The notes under the pieces are model-generated. The model was not told the origin of the DNA and did not search any database. It saw only the letters and a list, made by a program, of their open reading frames with translations. A stretch of DNA of 64,000 nt from Rhodopseudomonas sp. P2A-2r. Its GTDB lineage: Bacteria; Pseudomonadota; Alphaproteobacteria; Rhizobiales; Xanthobacteraceae. The stretch lies in NCBI RefSeq assembly GCF_026015985.1, contig NZ_CP110389.1, forward strand, positions 5,860,001 to 5,924,000. Reading direction: 5' to 3'. Shown piece after piece: positions 35,469-44,466 of this stretch. Within the stretch, counting starts at the first letter, position 1. Each line of letters begins with the position of its first letter. The translations under genes were made by a program, and so were the position numbers.

Positions 35469-36596
35469 TCAAGCCGCGTTGCGCTGGCGCATGCGATCGA
35501 TCAACTGGTCTTCCCAGTACGATAGGCTGCCCAGCCCGAGCGCCAGCGCATTGGAGCGGCGGTAGTACATGTGGCAATCGAACTCCCAGGTGAATCCCAT
35601 GCCGCCATGGACCTGGATATTATTCTTGGAGCAATGCTGGAATGCTTGCGTCGCACTGATGCGCGCGGCGGCGGCGGCTTCCGGCAATTCAGAAGCATTC
35701 GTCGAGAGCGCCCAGGCGCCATAGTAGCAGTTCGAGCGCGCCAGCGTGGCCGACACATACATGTCGGCGAGCATGTGCTTGACCGCCTGGAACGAGCCGA
35801 TCTGCCGACCGAACGCGATACGGTCGAGCGCGTAGTCGCGGCCCATTTCCAGCGCGCGGTCGGAGCCGCCGACCTGTTCGAAGGCGACCAGTACCGCAGC
35901 ACGGTCGAGCACGCGCGACAGGATGCTCCAGCCTTCATTGGCGGCGCCGAGCAGTTCGGCTTTTGCGTTCTTGAAGGTGATCACGGCCTGCTGGCGCGAC
36001 GGATCGACATTGGCCAGCGCCTTGGCTTCCACGCCGTCGCCCTTGAGGTCGACGATGAACAGCGCGATGTCGGTCTCGCGGCCGGTCGAGGCCGTGCGCG
36101 CGGCGACGATGGCGAAATCGGCGATGGCGCCGTCGGGCACCGGCTTCTTGGTGCCGCTCAGCATGCCGTTGGCGGCGACCAGCTGGATCTTGTCCGGCGA
36201 CGGGTTGCCGGAGCCTTCGAACAGCGCCAGCGTGCCGATCGCCTCGCCCGACGCGATCAGCGGCAGCCACTTTTTCTTCTGCGCATCTGACCCGGCCAGC
36301 AGCAGCGCCTCGGCAGCGAGATAGACCGTGGAGGAGAACGGCACCGGCGCCAGCGCACGACCCATCTCCTCGGCGATCACGCACAGTTCCAGATGTCCGG
36401 CGCCGGTGCCGCCGAATTCCTCGGGAATGGCGACGCCGAGAAAACCCATCTCCGCGAGGCCCTTCCAAAGCGCCTTGTCATAGGTTGCCTTGCCGTCGAG
36501 CACCTCGCGCACGGCCTTCGGCGGGCATTTTTCGGCGAGGAAGCGGCGGGCTTGGTCGCGGAGCTGTTTCTGGTCGTCGGAGAAATCGAAGTTCAT
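35469..36596 (-). CDS. Acyl-CoA dehydrogenase, small-type subunit
   Basis: The protein has 375 residues with an N-terminus MNFDFSDDQKQLRDQARRFL, a middle domain with a shortened flavin loop (TLALFEGSGNPSPDKIQLV) in place of the usual acid/Ser-Thr motif, and a C-terminal QVHGGMGFTWEFDCHMYYRR. These traits are typical of the second subunit of heterotetrameric dehydrogenases, where the FAD and catalytic acid are shared with a larger partner. Its stop lies 11 bases before the start of acd2, so it is the first of the three dehydrogenase genes to be translated. A role in side-chain beta-oxidation with acd2/acd1 is inferred. Confidence 0.88.
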   Translation of the reverse strand: MNFDFSDDQKQLRDQARRFLAEKCPPKAVREVLDGKATYDKALWKGLAEMGFLGVAIPEEFGGTGAGHLELCVIAEEMGRALAPVPFSSTVYLAAEALLLAGSDAQKKKWLPLIASGEAIGTLALFEGSGNPSPDKIQLVAANGMLSGTKKPVPDGAIADFAIVAARTASTGRETDIALFIVDLKGDGVEAKALANVDPSRQQAVITFKNAKAELLGAANEGWSILSRVLDRAAVLVAFEQVGGSDRALEMGRDYALDRIAFGRQIGSFQAVKHMLADMYVSATLARSNCYYGAWALSTNASELPEAAAAARISATQAFQHCSKNNIQVHGGMGFTWEFDCHMYYRRSNALALGLGSLSYWEDQLIDRMRQRNAA

Positions 36597-36651
36597 GGCT
36601 GGATACTCTGCTGGTTGTTCAAGAATATGGAGTTGTCATTCCGGGGCGGCT

Positions 36652-38525
36652 TCAATTCAGCACCATCACATCCGCAGCCGGATGCTCCGCATAGAGCTGC
36701 TTCACCAGCGCCGCGCGGCGTTCCAAGCCGGCGCGCTGGTTGATGTAGCCCTTGTCGGTGAGTTCGTTGCCATCGATGCTGGCCGGCTCCTCCATCAGCA
36801 TGGCGCGCGCGATGCGCCGGCTGCTGGCGCCTTCGCTAGACGCGTTGTGCGCCTGCAGGCCGTCCTTCAGACACTGCAGGACGGCCGGATGCTTCACCAC
36901 ATCGGCAAATGTCGCGTCGGGATTGCCGACCAGCAGGCGGCAGGCGGCCAGATTCGGCCACGCCAACACGCCGATATAGGGCAGGTCCTGTCCGGTGATC
37001 AGCGCGTCCTGCATCACCGGCGTCGCCGCCGCGATGACATCGGTGCGCAGCGAGCCTACATGGACGAACGTGCCGGTGGTCAGCTTGAAATCCTCGACCA
37101 CGCGACCGGAGAAGATCAACCCTTGGACAGGATCTTCGGGATCGACGAACACGCCGGCATCGCCGATCTTGTAGAAGCCTTCCTCGTCGAAAGCCGCCGC
37201 CGTCAGTTCCGGCTGGCGATAGTAGCCCGGCGTGACGTTAACGCCGCGCAGCCGCAATTCGTACTTGGCGCCGACCGGCACCATCTTCAGCTCGACGCCG
37301 GGAAACGGCAGGCCTATCAGGCCGACGCGCTCGGTCTCCCAATAGGTCCCGGTCGAGGTCGGCGCCGTTTCGGTGGCCCCCAGCCGGTATAGAACACGAT
37401 GCGCTCGCCTGTGGCGCGCACCGCCAGTGCCTGCATGCGGTCATAGAGATCGTCGGGCAGCCGCGCGCCGCCATAGCCCATCAGCGTGAGATTCTTGAAG
37501 AAGTTGCGGCATAGCGCATCGTCCTTCTCCATCGCCGCGGCCAGCACGGCATAGCCGGCCGGCACGTTGGCGTAATAGGTCGGCGAGATCTCGCGCAGAT
37601 TGTTCAGCGTCTCCTCGATCATCCCCGGCACCGGCTTGCCGTCGTCAATGTACAGCGTGCCGCCTTCGGTCAGCACCGGGTTGAACAATGCGTTGCCGCC
37701 CATGGTGTGGTTCCATGGCATCCAGTCGATGTAGACGGTGGGCGGCCCGTTGGGATCGCGCGGCCGACACTGCATCATCTGCGCAGCGTTGGCCGTCATC
37801 ATGCGCTGGGTGTTGATCACCGCCTTGGGCATCCCGGTGGAGCCCGAGGTGAACAGCAGCTTTCCAACCGTATCCGGCGTGATCGCCGCGATCGAGTCGG
37901 ACACGGCCGATGTCACCGGGGTCGCGGCGAGATCGGCGAAAGCCGTGCTGGCGATGCCGTCGCACGGACGGGTCACGTGAATGACCCTGATGCCATCGAG
38001 GTCGAGCGCCTTCAACGCCTTCTCGAAGGTCGGGCCGTCCTGCATCATCACCACGGCCGGCTTGATCAGATCGAACAGATACTTCAGCTTGACGTGATCC
38101 TGACTCATCAGCGAATAGGCCGGCGACACCGGCGCCGCGGGCAGCCGCGCCTGCATCGCCGCCTGGGTCATCAGCGCATGCTCGATGGAATTGCCGGACA
38201 GGATCGCCACCGGCGCGCCTTCCGGCAGCTTCATGTCGAGCAGCGCCTGGGTCAGACCGTCGACTTCGCGCTTGGCCTGCGCATAGGTGATCTTGCGCCA
38301 GGCACGGTCGGCGCCAGCGCGCTGCGCCAGCCAGACGCCATCGGGCTTCTGCACCGCCCACTTCGCCAGCGAAACCGGGAGATGCGGCTCGTAGTCCTTG
38401 AGCGGAAAGTTCGACTTGATGACGATGACGCCGTCCGCCCGCCTGACGACGTCGATGTCGCGCGGCAGCCAGTTGATTTTTCGGAACGCCGGCTTTGTGA
38501 AAACCGTGGCGGCCTGTGCGTTCAT
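36652..38525 (-). pseudogene. Feruloyl-CoA synthase-like ligase, copy 2, frameshifted
   Basis: The paralog at 17763-19646 shows the same motifs: P-loop LLFTSGSTGMPKAVINT, DWMPWNHTMGGN, FYTGWGATET after correction, and the C-terminal SGRVVEDFKLTTGTFVHVGS. The frame breaks directly in the GWGATET motif, at a C run (37377-37381, + strand). Adding one base gives 624 residues without further interruption. The ATG at 38525 was preferred to one 21 bases upstream because of its position after GGGAGA. It would activate a phenylpropanoid-type acid for the dehydrogenases downstream. As given, the product would lack the C-terminal lid domain and be inactive. Confidence 0.87.
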
Positions 38526-38596
38526 CTGATCTTCTCCCGTTCGCATTCTTTTCCACGGTCTCTTGACGGACCTGTGTTTCAGCAGTCGATCACACT

Positions 38597-39403
38597 CTAG
38601 CGCCGCACGTAAACCGGCTTGCGCTTTTCCATGAAGGCGCGGATGCCTTCCTCAAAATCTTCCGAACGGCTGCACAGCACCTGGTTACGGTCTTCCATGG
38701 CAATCACCGCCTCCATCGAGCCGGCATCCACCGCCATGTTGAGGCATTCCTTCGACAGCCGCAGCCCCACCGGCGAGGCCATCATCATGGCCTCGACATA
38801 GGGCGCAGCGGCAGACTCAAGACTGCCCTCCTCGACGACTTCGGAGACCAGCCCGACGGCCAGCGCACGCTCCGCGTGAATGAAGCGGCCGGTGAGGATC
38901 AGTTCCGAAGCGACGGAGACGCCGACGAGACGCGGCAAAAAATAGCTGGTGCCGATGTCGCAGCCGCCGAGGCCGAGCTTGATGAAGGCGCAGTTCATCC
39001 GCGCCGAGGTGGTGGCGATGCGGATGTCTGCCGCCAGCGCCAGCGCGAAGCCACCGCCGGCAGCGGCGCCCTGCACCAAGGCGATGATCGGTTGCGGGCA
39101 GCGCCGCATCAGCATCACGATGTCGGCGATGCGGCGCTGCGAATCCAGCGACTCCGTCACGCCGGGCATCTCCTGCCGTCCGGCCCGCTTTGTCATGGCA
39201 TGCTTGAGATCAAGCCCGGCGCAGAACGATGCACCGGCGCCTTTCAGCACCACGACGCGGGTATCGCGGTTGCGCTGCAGGCCCTGGAAGTGAACGCTGA
39301 GGTCATCGATCAGCGAGGGATCGAGCGCGTTCAGACTCTCCGGCCGATTCAGCGTGACATGATCCACGCCGTCGCGATGATCGATCAGCAGCGGTTTGGA
39401 CAC
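38597..39403 (-). CDS. Crotonase-family enoyl-CoA hydratase
   Basis: The 268-residue crotonase has KGAGASFCAGLDLKHAM as first oxyanion segment and QGAAAGGGFALALAADIRIAT as second. It then has GLGGCDIGTSYFLPRLVG, where Asp replaces the usual Glu of hydratases, as in a common actinobacterial/alphaproteobacterial subgroup. I chose a GTG start at 39403 after GGGAG; the ORF extension upstream runs into a family 1 repeat. It lies 71 bases upstream of the ligase on the same strand and is probably co-transcribed with it. A hydratase or isomerase role in side-chain shortening is likely. Confidence 0.85.
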   Translation of the reverse strand: MSKPLLIDHRDGVDHVTLNRPESLNALDPSLIDDLSVHFQGLQRNRDTRVVVLKGAGASFCAGLDLKHAMTKRAGRQEMPGVTESLDSQRRIADIVMLMRRCPQPIIALVQGAAAGGGFALALAADIRIATTSARMNCAFIKLGLGGCDIGTSYFLPRLVGVSVASELILTGRFIHAERALAVGLVSEVVEEGSLESAAAPYVEAMMMASPVGLRLSKECLNMAVDAGSMEAVIAMEDRNQVLCSRSEDFEEGIRAFMEKRKPVYVRR

Positions 39404-39453
39404 CAAGGACTCCCGCGTTTTTTGTTTCCGCCAGCACCGGCAGTCATTGCTGG

Positions 39454-39529
39454 ACCCTCTCCCACCCTCACTTCGTTCGGGCACCCTCTCCCACGGCGCG
39501 CAGCTTCGCTGCGCCGGGGGAGAGGGGAA
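39454..39529. repeat. Palindromic intergenic repeat, family 1
   Basis: ACCCTCTCCCACC at the left and GGGGGAGAGGGG at the right enclose CGCGCAGCTTCGCTGCGC. The element separates the SDR and crotonase genes. Confidence 0.7.
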
Positions 39530-39538
39530 GGAAGAGTC

Positions 39539-40297
39539 CTACCTCGGCGCCATGCGGATGGCGCCGTCGAGACGAATGGTCTCGCCGTTGAGCATCGGGT
39601 TCTCGACGATATGGACCGCGAGGTTGCCGTATTCCGAGGCGTCGCCAAGACGCGCCGGGTGCGGCACCTGCGCGCCGAGGCTGGCGCGGGCTTCCTCGTT
39701 GAGGCCCATCAGCAGCGGCGTGAGAAACAGGCCGGGCGCGATGGTGTTGACGCGAATTTTCTGCGAGGCGAGGTCGCGCGCGGCCGGCAGGGTCAGGCCG
39801 ACGACGCCACCCTTCGACGCCGAATAGGCGATCTGCCCGATCTGGCCTTCATAGGCAGCCACAGAGGCGGTGTTGATGATGACGCCGCGCTCTTCGCCGA
39901 CGGCATCCAGCTTCACGGCCTGTTCGGCGAACAGCCGCAGCACGTTGAAGGTGCCGATCAGGTTGACCATGATGACGTTGGTGAATTTCTCCAACGGATA
40001 GACGCCCTGCTTGCCGACGATGCGCTGCGAGCCGCCGATGCCGGCGCAGTTGACCAGCACTCGCGCGATGCCGTGCGCAGCTTCCGCCTTGGCCAGACCA
40101 GCCTGCACGTCGGCCTCGCTGGTGACGTCGCCGACCACGGATATGCCTTTGATTTCAGCTGCAACCTTCTCGGCATTTTCCTGGCTGCGATCGAACACCG
40201 CGACCTTGGCGCCCTTGGCCGCCATGGCGCGTGCGGTCGCAGCACCCAGCCCAGAACCGCCACCGGTGATGAATACGGCCACGTCCTTCAACTGCAT
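39539..40297 (-). CDS. SDR dehydrogenase, 3-hydroxyacyl-CoA dehydrogenase type II-like
   Basis: The 252-residue classical SDR has TGGGSGLGAATARAMA, NCAGIG, NTASVAAYEGQIGQ and catalytic YSASK. It is a close paralog of the protein at 16961-17722, including its start (MQLKD). It should oxidise a 3-hydroxyacyl-CoA to a 3-ketoacyl-CoA, which the thiolase encoded across the TetR gene could cleave. Upstream lies the unusual purine-rich (minus strand) region 40298-40543, which is open in the same frame as this gene. The annotated ATG still fits the family start precisely. Confidence 0.88.
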   Translation of the reverse strand: MQLKDVAVFITGGGSGLGAATARAMAAKGAKVAVFDRSQENAEKVAAEIKGISVVGDVTSEADVQAGLAKAEAAHGIARVLVNCAGIGGSQRIVGKQGVYPLEKFTNVIMVNLIGTFNVLRLFAEQAVKLDAVGEERGVIINTASVAAYEGQIGQIAYSASKGGVVGLTLPAARDLASQKIRVNTIAPGLFLTPLLMGLNEEARASLGAQVPHPARLGDASEYGNLAVHIVENPMLNGETIRLDGAIRMAPR

Positions 40298-40543
40298 CGA
40301 GTTTGCCTTTCCTTGGGCGTTTCCTGATTTTCTTCTTGAACTTGTTCTTTGACTTGTTCTTCGACTTACTTTTGGGCGTCGCGGTCTTTTGTTCTTATTG
40401 GGCTTCGTAGTTGCCTGGTATTTTCCTTGGACTTTTCTTCTCTCGACTTGGACCTCAGATATTTCCTTGGGCGTTTCCCGACGTTTTTTCTTGGTCGCCT
40501 GTCGTCTTCCTTGGGGCCGTTTCTTCTTAGCTTTGTCGCCTCG
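40298..40543 (-). other. Strand-skewed low-A region, open as a Lys/Arg-rich reading frame on the minus strand
   Basis: On the + strand, positions 40321-40560 contain about 45% T and only about 8% A, unlike anything else in the window. Direct repeats include CCTTGGGCGTTTCC at about 40311 and 40466, and ACTTGTTCTT twice near 40340. On the minus strand two frames are open and both give strongly charged peptides. One is in phase with TetR past its stop and runs 82 codons straight into the SDR start (for example KKKRPQGRRQATKKKRR). The other, one base shifted, begins SDDEATKLRRNGPKEDDRR and ends at 40366. A basic C-terminal tail of the TetR protein cut off by an indel is the simplest reading; a non-coding structured spacer is possible. 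Confidence 0.5.
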
Positions 40544-41215
40544 TCATCCGACCGTTGATCCGGCCGTGTTATTGATCAGCATGCCGCCGAGCAGCATCGC
40601 CTCCATATGGGCGACGTAGTCGCGGCAGACTTCATCCGTCACCGGGCCGACGCCAATGGCGCGCGACATGGCATGGCGGCTGAAGAACAGGTTATCGCAG
40701 GCGCCGATGAGGCTGGTGTAGAACAGCACCGGATCGATCTTGCGGAATTCACCGGCGGCGAAGCCCTCGGCCAGCAGCCGGCGATGGAAATCCAGCAGCG
40801 GCCCGATGAAGAACTTTGATACTTCGTCGGCGGCCTCGGAGCTGCTCTCGTGCAGCAGATAATGGATCAGCCGGTTCATGTAGGGGAACTGGTGATAGGC
40901 CTTGATGATCCCGGCCACGTGCAGCTTCAGCTTGGCAGTGGACGAGATCGGCTGCGCCATTAGGTAATCGAGGTTGGTCATCTCGGTGGCGGCGTCACGC
41001 GCCAGCAGCGCCAGCAGCAGCCCGTCCTTGTTGCCGAAATGATATTTCACCAGCGCCGCGTTGACCCCGGACCTCTGCGCAATCTCGCTCAGCGACACTT
41101 CGATGGAATTGCTGAGAATCATCAGTTCGCTGGCCGCCACCAACAGCTTGTCGGCGGTGGAGTTCTTGCCCGGAGGTGTACGCCCGGCGGAACTGATGTG
41201 CGGAGATGCGATCAT
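40544..41215 (-). CDS. TetR-family transcriptional regulator
   Basis: The 223-residue regulator has a helix-turn-helix at about residues 38-60 (VSLSEIAQRSGVNAALVKYHFGNKDGLL). The ligand domain has a long helix set ending in a region (VLFYTSLIGACDNLFFSRHAM) found in regulators of acyl-CoA catabolism. It is divergent from the thiolase gene and upstream of the SDR gene on its own strand, so it probably represses the CoA-ester cluster until an acyl-CoA binds. An 18-bp palindromic sequence at 41285-41302 is a possible operator. See 40298-40543 for a possible basic extension beyond its stop. Confidence 0.87.
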   Translation of the reverse strand: MIASPHISSAGRTPPGKNSTADKLLVAASELMILSNSIEVSLSEIAQRSGVNAALVKYHFGNKDGLLLALLARDAATEMTNLDYLMAQPISSTAKLKLHVAGIIKAYHQFPYMNRLIHYLLHESSSEAADEVSKFFIGPLLDFHRRLLAEGFAAGEFRKIDPVLFYTSLIGACDNLFFSRHAMSRAIGVGPVTDEVCRDYVAHMEAMLLGGMLINNTAGSTVG

Positions 41216-41284
41216 GTGACGTGCACATAAGCCGATTGGCGCGCTGCACTCAAGAGTTAATTGAGCGATTGACTAAGCGAAATT

Positions 41285-41302
41285 ACCCCCTTAAATTGGG
41301 GT
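41285..41302. promoter_or_regulatory. Possible TetR operator, ACCCC-N8-GGGGT
   Basis: An inverted repeat (ACCCC CTTAAATT GGGGT) lies 44 bases upstream of the thiolase start in the TetR-thiolase divergent region. Only the arms match and there is no second copy in the window, so support is weak. Confidence 0.3.
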
Positions 41303-41345
41303 CAGAAAACTGCCGTCGAACGACGCAAACCAAGGAGAATTCGCC

Positions 41346-42518
41346 ATGGCCGAGGCCTATATCGTTGCAGCTGCCCGCACCGCCGGCGGCCGCAAGGGCG
41401 GCCGCCTCTCCGGCTGGCATCCGGCCGATCTGGCCGCCTCGGTGCTCAACGCTCTGGTTGAGCGCAGCGGCGCCGATCCCGCAGAGATTGACGACGTCAT
41501 CATGGGCTGCGTCGGCCAGGGTGGCGAGCAATCTGTCAACATCGCGCGCAACGCGGTTCTGGCCTCGAAGCTGCCGGAGAGTGTGCCGGGCACCTCGGTC
41601 GACCGCCAGTGCGGGTCGTCGCAGCAGGCGCTGCATTTCGCCGCCCAGGCGGTGATGTCCGGCACCATGGATATGGTGATCGCCGCCGGCGTCGAGAGCA
41701 TGACGCGCGTGCCGATGGGCTCGCCGAGCACGCTGGCCGCAAAGGCCGGCCTCGGCCACTACAAGAGCCCGGGCATGGAACGGCGCTACCCCAACCTCCA
41801 GTTCAGCCAGTTCACCGGCGCGGAGATGATGGCGGAGAAGTACGGTCTCTCCAGGGATGAACTCGACCAATTCGCCTATGATAGCCACCAGCGCGCCATT
41901 GCGGCGACACAGGCCGGACGTTTCAAGGACGAGATCATTCCGCTCTCGATCACCCGCGCTGATGGCACCGCCGACACCCACCACATCGACGAGGGCATCC
42001 GCTTCGACGCCACGCTGGACGGCATCCGTGGGGTCAAGCTGATCCAGGAAGGCGGCAAGCTGACTGCCGCTTCGGCCAGCCAGATCTGCGACGGCGCCTC
42101 GGGCGTCATGGTGGTCAACGAGGCCGGCCTGAAGCGGCTGGGCGTCAAGCCGATGGCCCGTATCCATCACATGACCATGATGGGCGGCGATCCGGTGATC
42201 ATGCTGGAGGCGCCGCTTCCCGCAACCCAGCGCGCACTGCAGAAGGCCGGGATGTCGATCGACGACATCGACCTTTATGAAGTCAACGAAGCCTTCGCCT
42301 CGGTGCCCACGGCCTGGCTCAAGACCGTCGGTGCCGATCCCGCAAAACTCAACGTCAACGGCGGCGCCATTGCGCTCGGCCATCCGCTCGGCGGCTCCGG
42401 CACCAAGCTGATGACAACGCTGCTTCACGCCCTGAAGCAGAACGGCAAACGTTACGGGTTGCAGACCATGTGCGAAGGCGGCGGCATGGCCAATGTGACG
42501 ATCGTGGAACGGCTCTGA
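41346..42518 (+). CDS. Acetyl-CoA acyltransferase (thiolase)
   Basis: This is a full-length thiolase of 390 residues with the acylated cysteine C89 (VDRQCGSSQQALH), the NVNGGAIALGHPLGGSG histidine motif and the C-terminal CEGGGMANV cysteine motif. It carries out the last step of beta-oxidation, CoA-dependent cleavage of a 3-ketoacyl-CoA. The ATG follows AAGGAG. The gene is divergent from the TetR regulator and is followed by an acyl-CoA synthetase after a repeat. In this locus it probably releases acetyl-CoA and a shortened aryl- or alkyl-CoA. Confidence 0.92.
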   Translation: MAEAYIVAAARTAGGRKGGRLSGWHPADLAASVLNALVERSGADPAEIDDVIMGCVGQGGEQSVNIARNAVLASKLPESVPGTSVDRQCGSSQQALHFAAQAVMSGTMDMVIAAGVESMTRVPMGSPSTLAAKAGLGHYKSPGMERRYPNLQFSQFTGAEMMAEKYGLSRDELDQFAYDSHQRAIAATQAGRFKDEIIPLSITRADGTADTHHIDEGIRFDATLDGIRGVKLIQEGGKLTAASASQICDGASGVMVVNEAGLKRLGVKPMARIHHMTMMGGDPVIMLEAPLPATQRALQKAGMSIDDIDLYEVNEAFASVPTAWLKTVGADPAKLNVNGGAIALGHPLGGSGTKLMTTLLHALKQNGKRYGLQTMCEGGGMANVTIVERL

Positions 42519-42528
42519 TCTTTCTTTT

Positions 42529-42702
42529 CCCTCTCCCCCAGCGCAGCTGCGCGCCGCGGGAGAGGTGCCTGAGCGCAGCGAAGGCGGGAGAGGGAAAGCC
42601 GCAGGCTCAGAAGCGCCCCTCTCCCGTCTCGAACCCGCTTCACGGGTTCGATCCACCCTCTCCCGCCTACGCGCAGCTTCGCTGTGCTTGGGGAGAGGGG
42701 AA
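42529..42702. repeat. Palindromic intergenic repeat, family 1
   Basis: CCCTCTCCC and GGGAGAGGGG outer arms surround nested hairpins such as GCGCAGCTGCGC near 42541 and GAACCCGCTTCACGGGTTC at 42632-42650. It lies between the thiolase and synthetase genes. Confidence 0.75.
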
Positions 42703-42763
42703 AGAAAGCAAGTTGCCTGAATACCAGAGCGGATCAATCCGCCGACCCTTGAGGAAACGCCCC

Positions 42764-44302
42764 ATGACGCATCCGTCGATCCACGCGCGGACGAATCCCG
42801 ACAAGATCGCCTACCTGATGGCGGGCTCGGGCAAGTCCATGACCTATCGCCAGCTCGACCAACGCTCCAATCAGGGCGCGCACCTGTTCCGATCGCTTGG
42901 CCTCGAGGCCGGCGATCACATCGCGTTACTGATGGAGAACCGGCTGGAATTCATGGAGATCTGCTGGGCGGCGCAGCGCAGCGGGCTGTACTACACTGCG
43001 ATCAGCCGCTACCTCACGCCGGAGGAGATCGCCTACATCGTCAAGGACTGCGGCGCGAAGGTGGTCATCACCTCGCCGAAAGGAACAGAAGTGATTGCGC
43101 CGCTGATCTCCGGCGCGGCGGATACGTTGTTCTATTGCGTCGACGGCCCGCACGAGAACTTCCGCGACTGGGATGCCGCGGTTGCGGCCCAGTCCGCCAC
43201 GCCGATCGCCGACGAAACCGCCGGCACTGACATGCTGTATTCGTCCGGCACCACCGGGCGGCCGAAGGGCATCAAACGCGACCTGAACAACGGCCCCATC
43301 GATGTGCCGAGCCCGTTCCTCAAGCTGTTGTGCGCCGACATGTGCGGCATGAATGCCGACAGCATCTATCTGTCGCCGGCGCCGCTGTATCACGCCGCTC
43401 CCTTGCGCTTCAACATGATGGCGGTCACGCTGGGTGGCACCTCGGTGATCATGGAGTCTTTCGACGCCGAGCAATTCCTGAAGCTGGTCGAACAATACAA
43501 GGCAACCCAGTCGCAGCTGGTGCCGACCATGTTCGTGCGCATGCTGAAGCTGCCGGACGAGGTTCGTCTGCGTTACGACATCTCTTCGCTGAAAGGCGCG
43601 ATCCATGCCGCGGCGCCCTGCCCGGTGGACGTAAAAGCGCAGATGATCGACTGGTGGGGGCCGATCCTGATCGAGTACTATGCCGGCTCCGAAGGCAATG
43701 GCGTCACCGTGTCGAATTCGCAGCAATGGCTGTCTCATCGCGGCACCGTCGGCCGCGCGGTCACCGGGGTGCTGAAAATCCTCGATGAGAACGACGAGGA
43801 ATTGCCGGTCGGCCAGATCGGCACGGTGTATTTTGCAGACGCGCCGGTGTTCTCCTATCACAACGACGCCGAGAAGACGAAGCGCGCCTATAACGCCCGC
43901 GGCTGGTCGACGCTGGGCGACGTCGGGTATCTCGACGACGAAGGCTTCCTCTACCTCACTGACCGCAAGTCCTACATGATCATCTCTGGCGGCGTGAACA
44001 TCTATCCGCAGGAAACCGAGGACGTGCTGATCACCCATCCTGAGATCGCCGACGTCGCGGTGTTCGGCGTGCCCAACGAAGAGATGGGCGAAGAGGTCAA
44101 GGCGGTGGTGCAGCCGCACGACATGAGCCGCGCCGGCAAGCAGCTGGAGGCCGAGCTGATGCTGTTCTGCCGCAAGCACCTGTCGCCGATCAAATGCCCG
44201 AAGAGCATCGACTTCGAAGCCGAACTGCCGCGCACCCCAACCGGCAAGCTGGTGAAGCGGCATCTGCGGGATCGCTACTGGCCACAGAAGGCAAGCGCTT
44301 AG
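42764..44302 (+). CDS. Acyl-CoA synthetase (AMP-forming, long-chain/aryl type)
   Basis: This is an adenylate-forming ligase of 512 residues. It carries P-loop YSSGTTGRPKGIKRD, EYYAGSEGNG, the adenylate-binding GWSTLGDVGYLDDEGFLYLTDRKSYMI and the lid lysine region PRTPTGKLVKR. It belongs to the FadD13/crotonobetaine-CoA-ligase-like group rather than to the feruloyl-CoA synthase group of the other two ligases here. The ATG at 42764 follows GAGGAA; the longer open frame runs back through a repeat and is not coding. Its substrate, probably a medium-chain or side-chain acid, is unknown. Confidence 0.88.
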   Translation: MTHPSIHARTNPDKIAYLMAGSGKSMTYRQLDQRSNQGAHLFRSLGLEAGDHIALLMENRLEFMEICWAAQRSGLYYTAISRYLTPEEIAYIVKDCGAKVVITSPKGTEVIAPLISGAADTLFYCVDGPHENFRDWDAAVAAQSATPIADETAGTDMLYSSGTTGRPKGIKRDLNNGPIDVPSPFLKLLCADMCGMNADSIYLSPAPLYHAAPLRFNMMAVTLGGTSVIMESFDAEQFLKLVEQYKATQSQLVPTMFVRMLKLPDEVRLRYDISSLKGAIHAAAPCPVDVKAQMIDWWGPILIEYYAGSEGNGVTVSNSQQWLSHRGTVGRAVTGVLKILDENDEELPVGQIGTVYFADAPVFSYHNDAEKTKRAYNARGWSTLGDVGYLDDEGFLYLTDRKSYMIISGGVNIYPQETEDVLITHPEIADVAVFGVPNEEMGEEVKAVVQPHDMSRAGKQLEAELMLFCRKHLSPIKCPKSIDFEAELPRTPTGKLVKRHLRDRYWPQKASA

Positions 44303-44312
44303 GCTCTTGCTT

Positions 44313-44450
44313 ACCCTCCCCTGGAGGGGAGGGTCGCGCACGCAGTGCGCGGGGTGGGGTGATTCGCCCGCGCTGCGCTTGCGGTTTCACCCCACCCCGA
44401 CAACATCGCGCTTCGCGCGACATTGTCGACCCTCCCCTCCAGGGAGGGTG
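44313..44450. repeat. Palindromic intergenic repeat, family 1 variant (CCCTCCCC type)
   Basis: ACCCTCCCCTGGAGGGGAGGGT at the left and ACCCTCCCCTCCAGGGAGGGT at the right are hairpins and also inverted copies of each other. TCGCGCTTCGCGCGA at 44406-44420 is an internal stem. Confidence 0.7.
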
Positions 44451-44466
44451 AGTCCGCGCTTCGCTG

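Noticed and set aside
40349..40619. Two + strand ORFs of 69 and 76 residues in the skewed spacer
   Set aside because: Phe/Leu/Ser-rich translations of a T-rich strand without ribosome sites; the minus-strand reading is more consistent with the neighbours.
41245..41266. Second TetR operator candidate around TTAATTGAGCGATTGACTAA
   Set aside because: Only six of ten positions pair, which is not better than chance for a promoter region.
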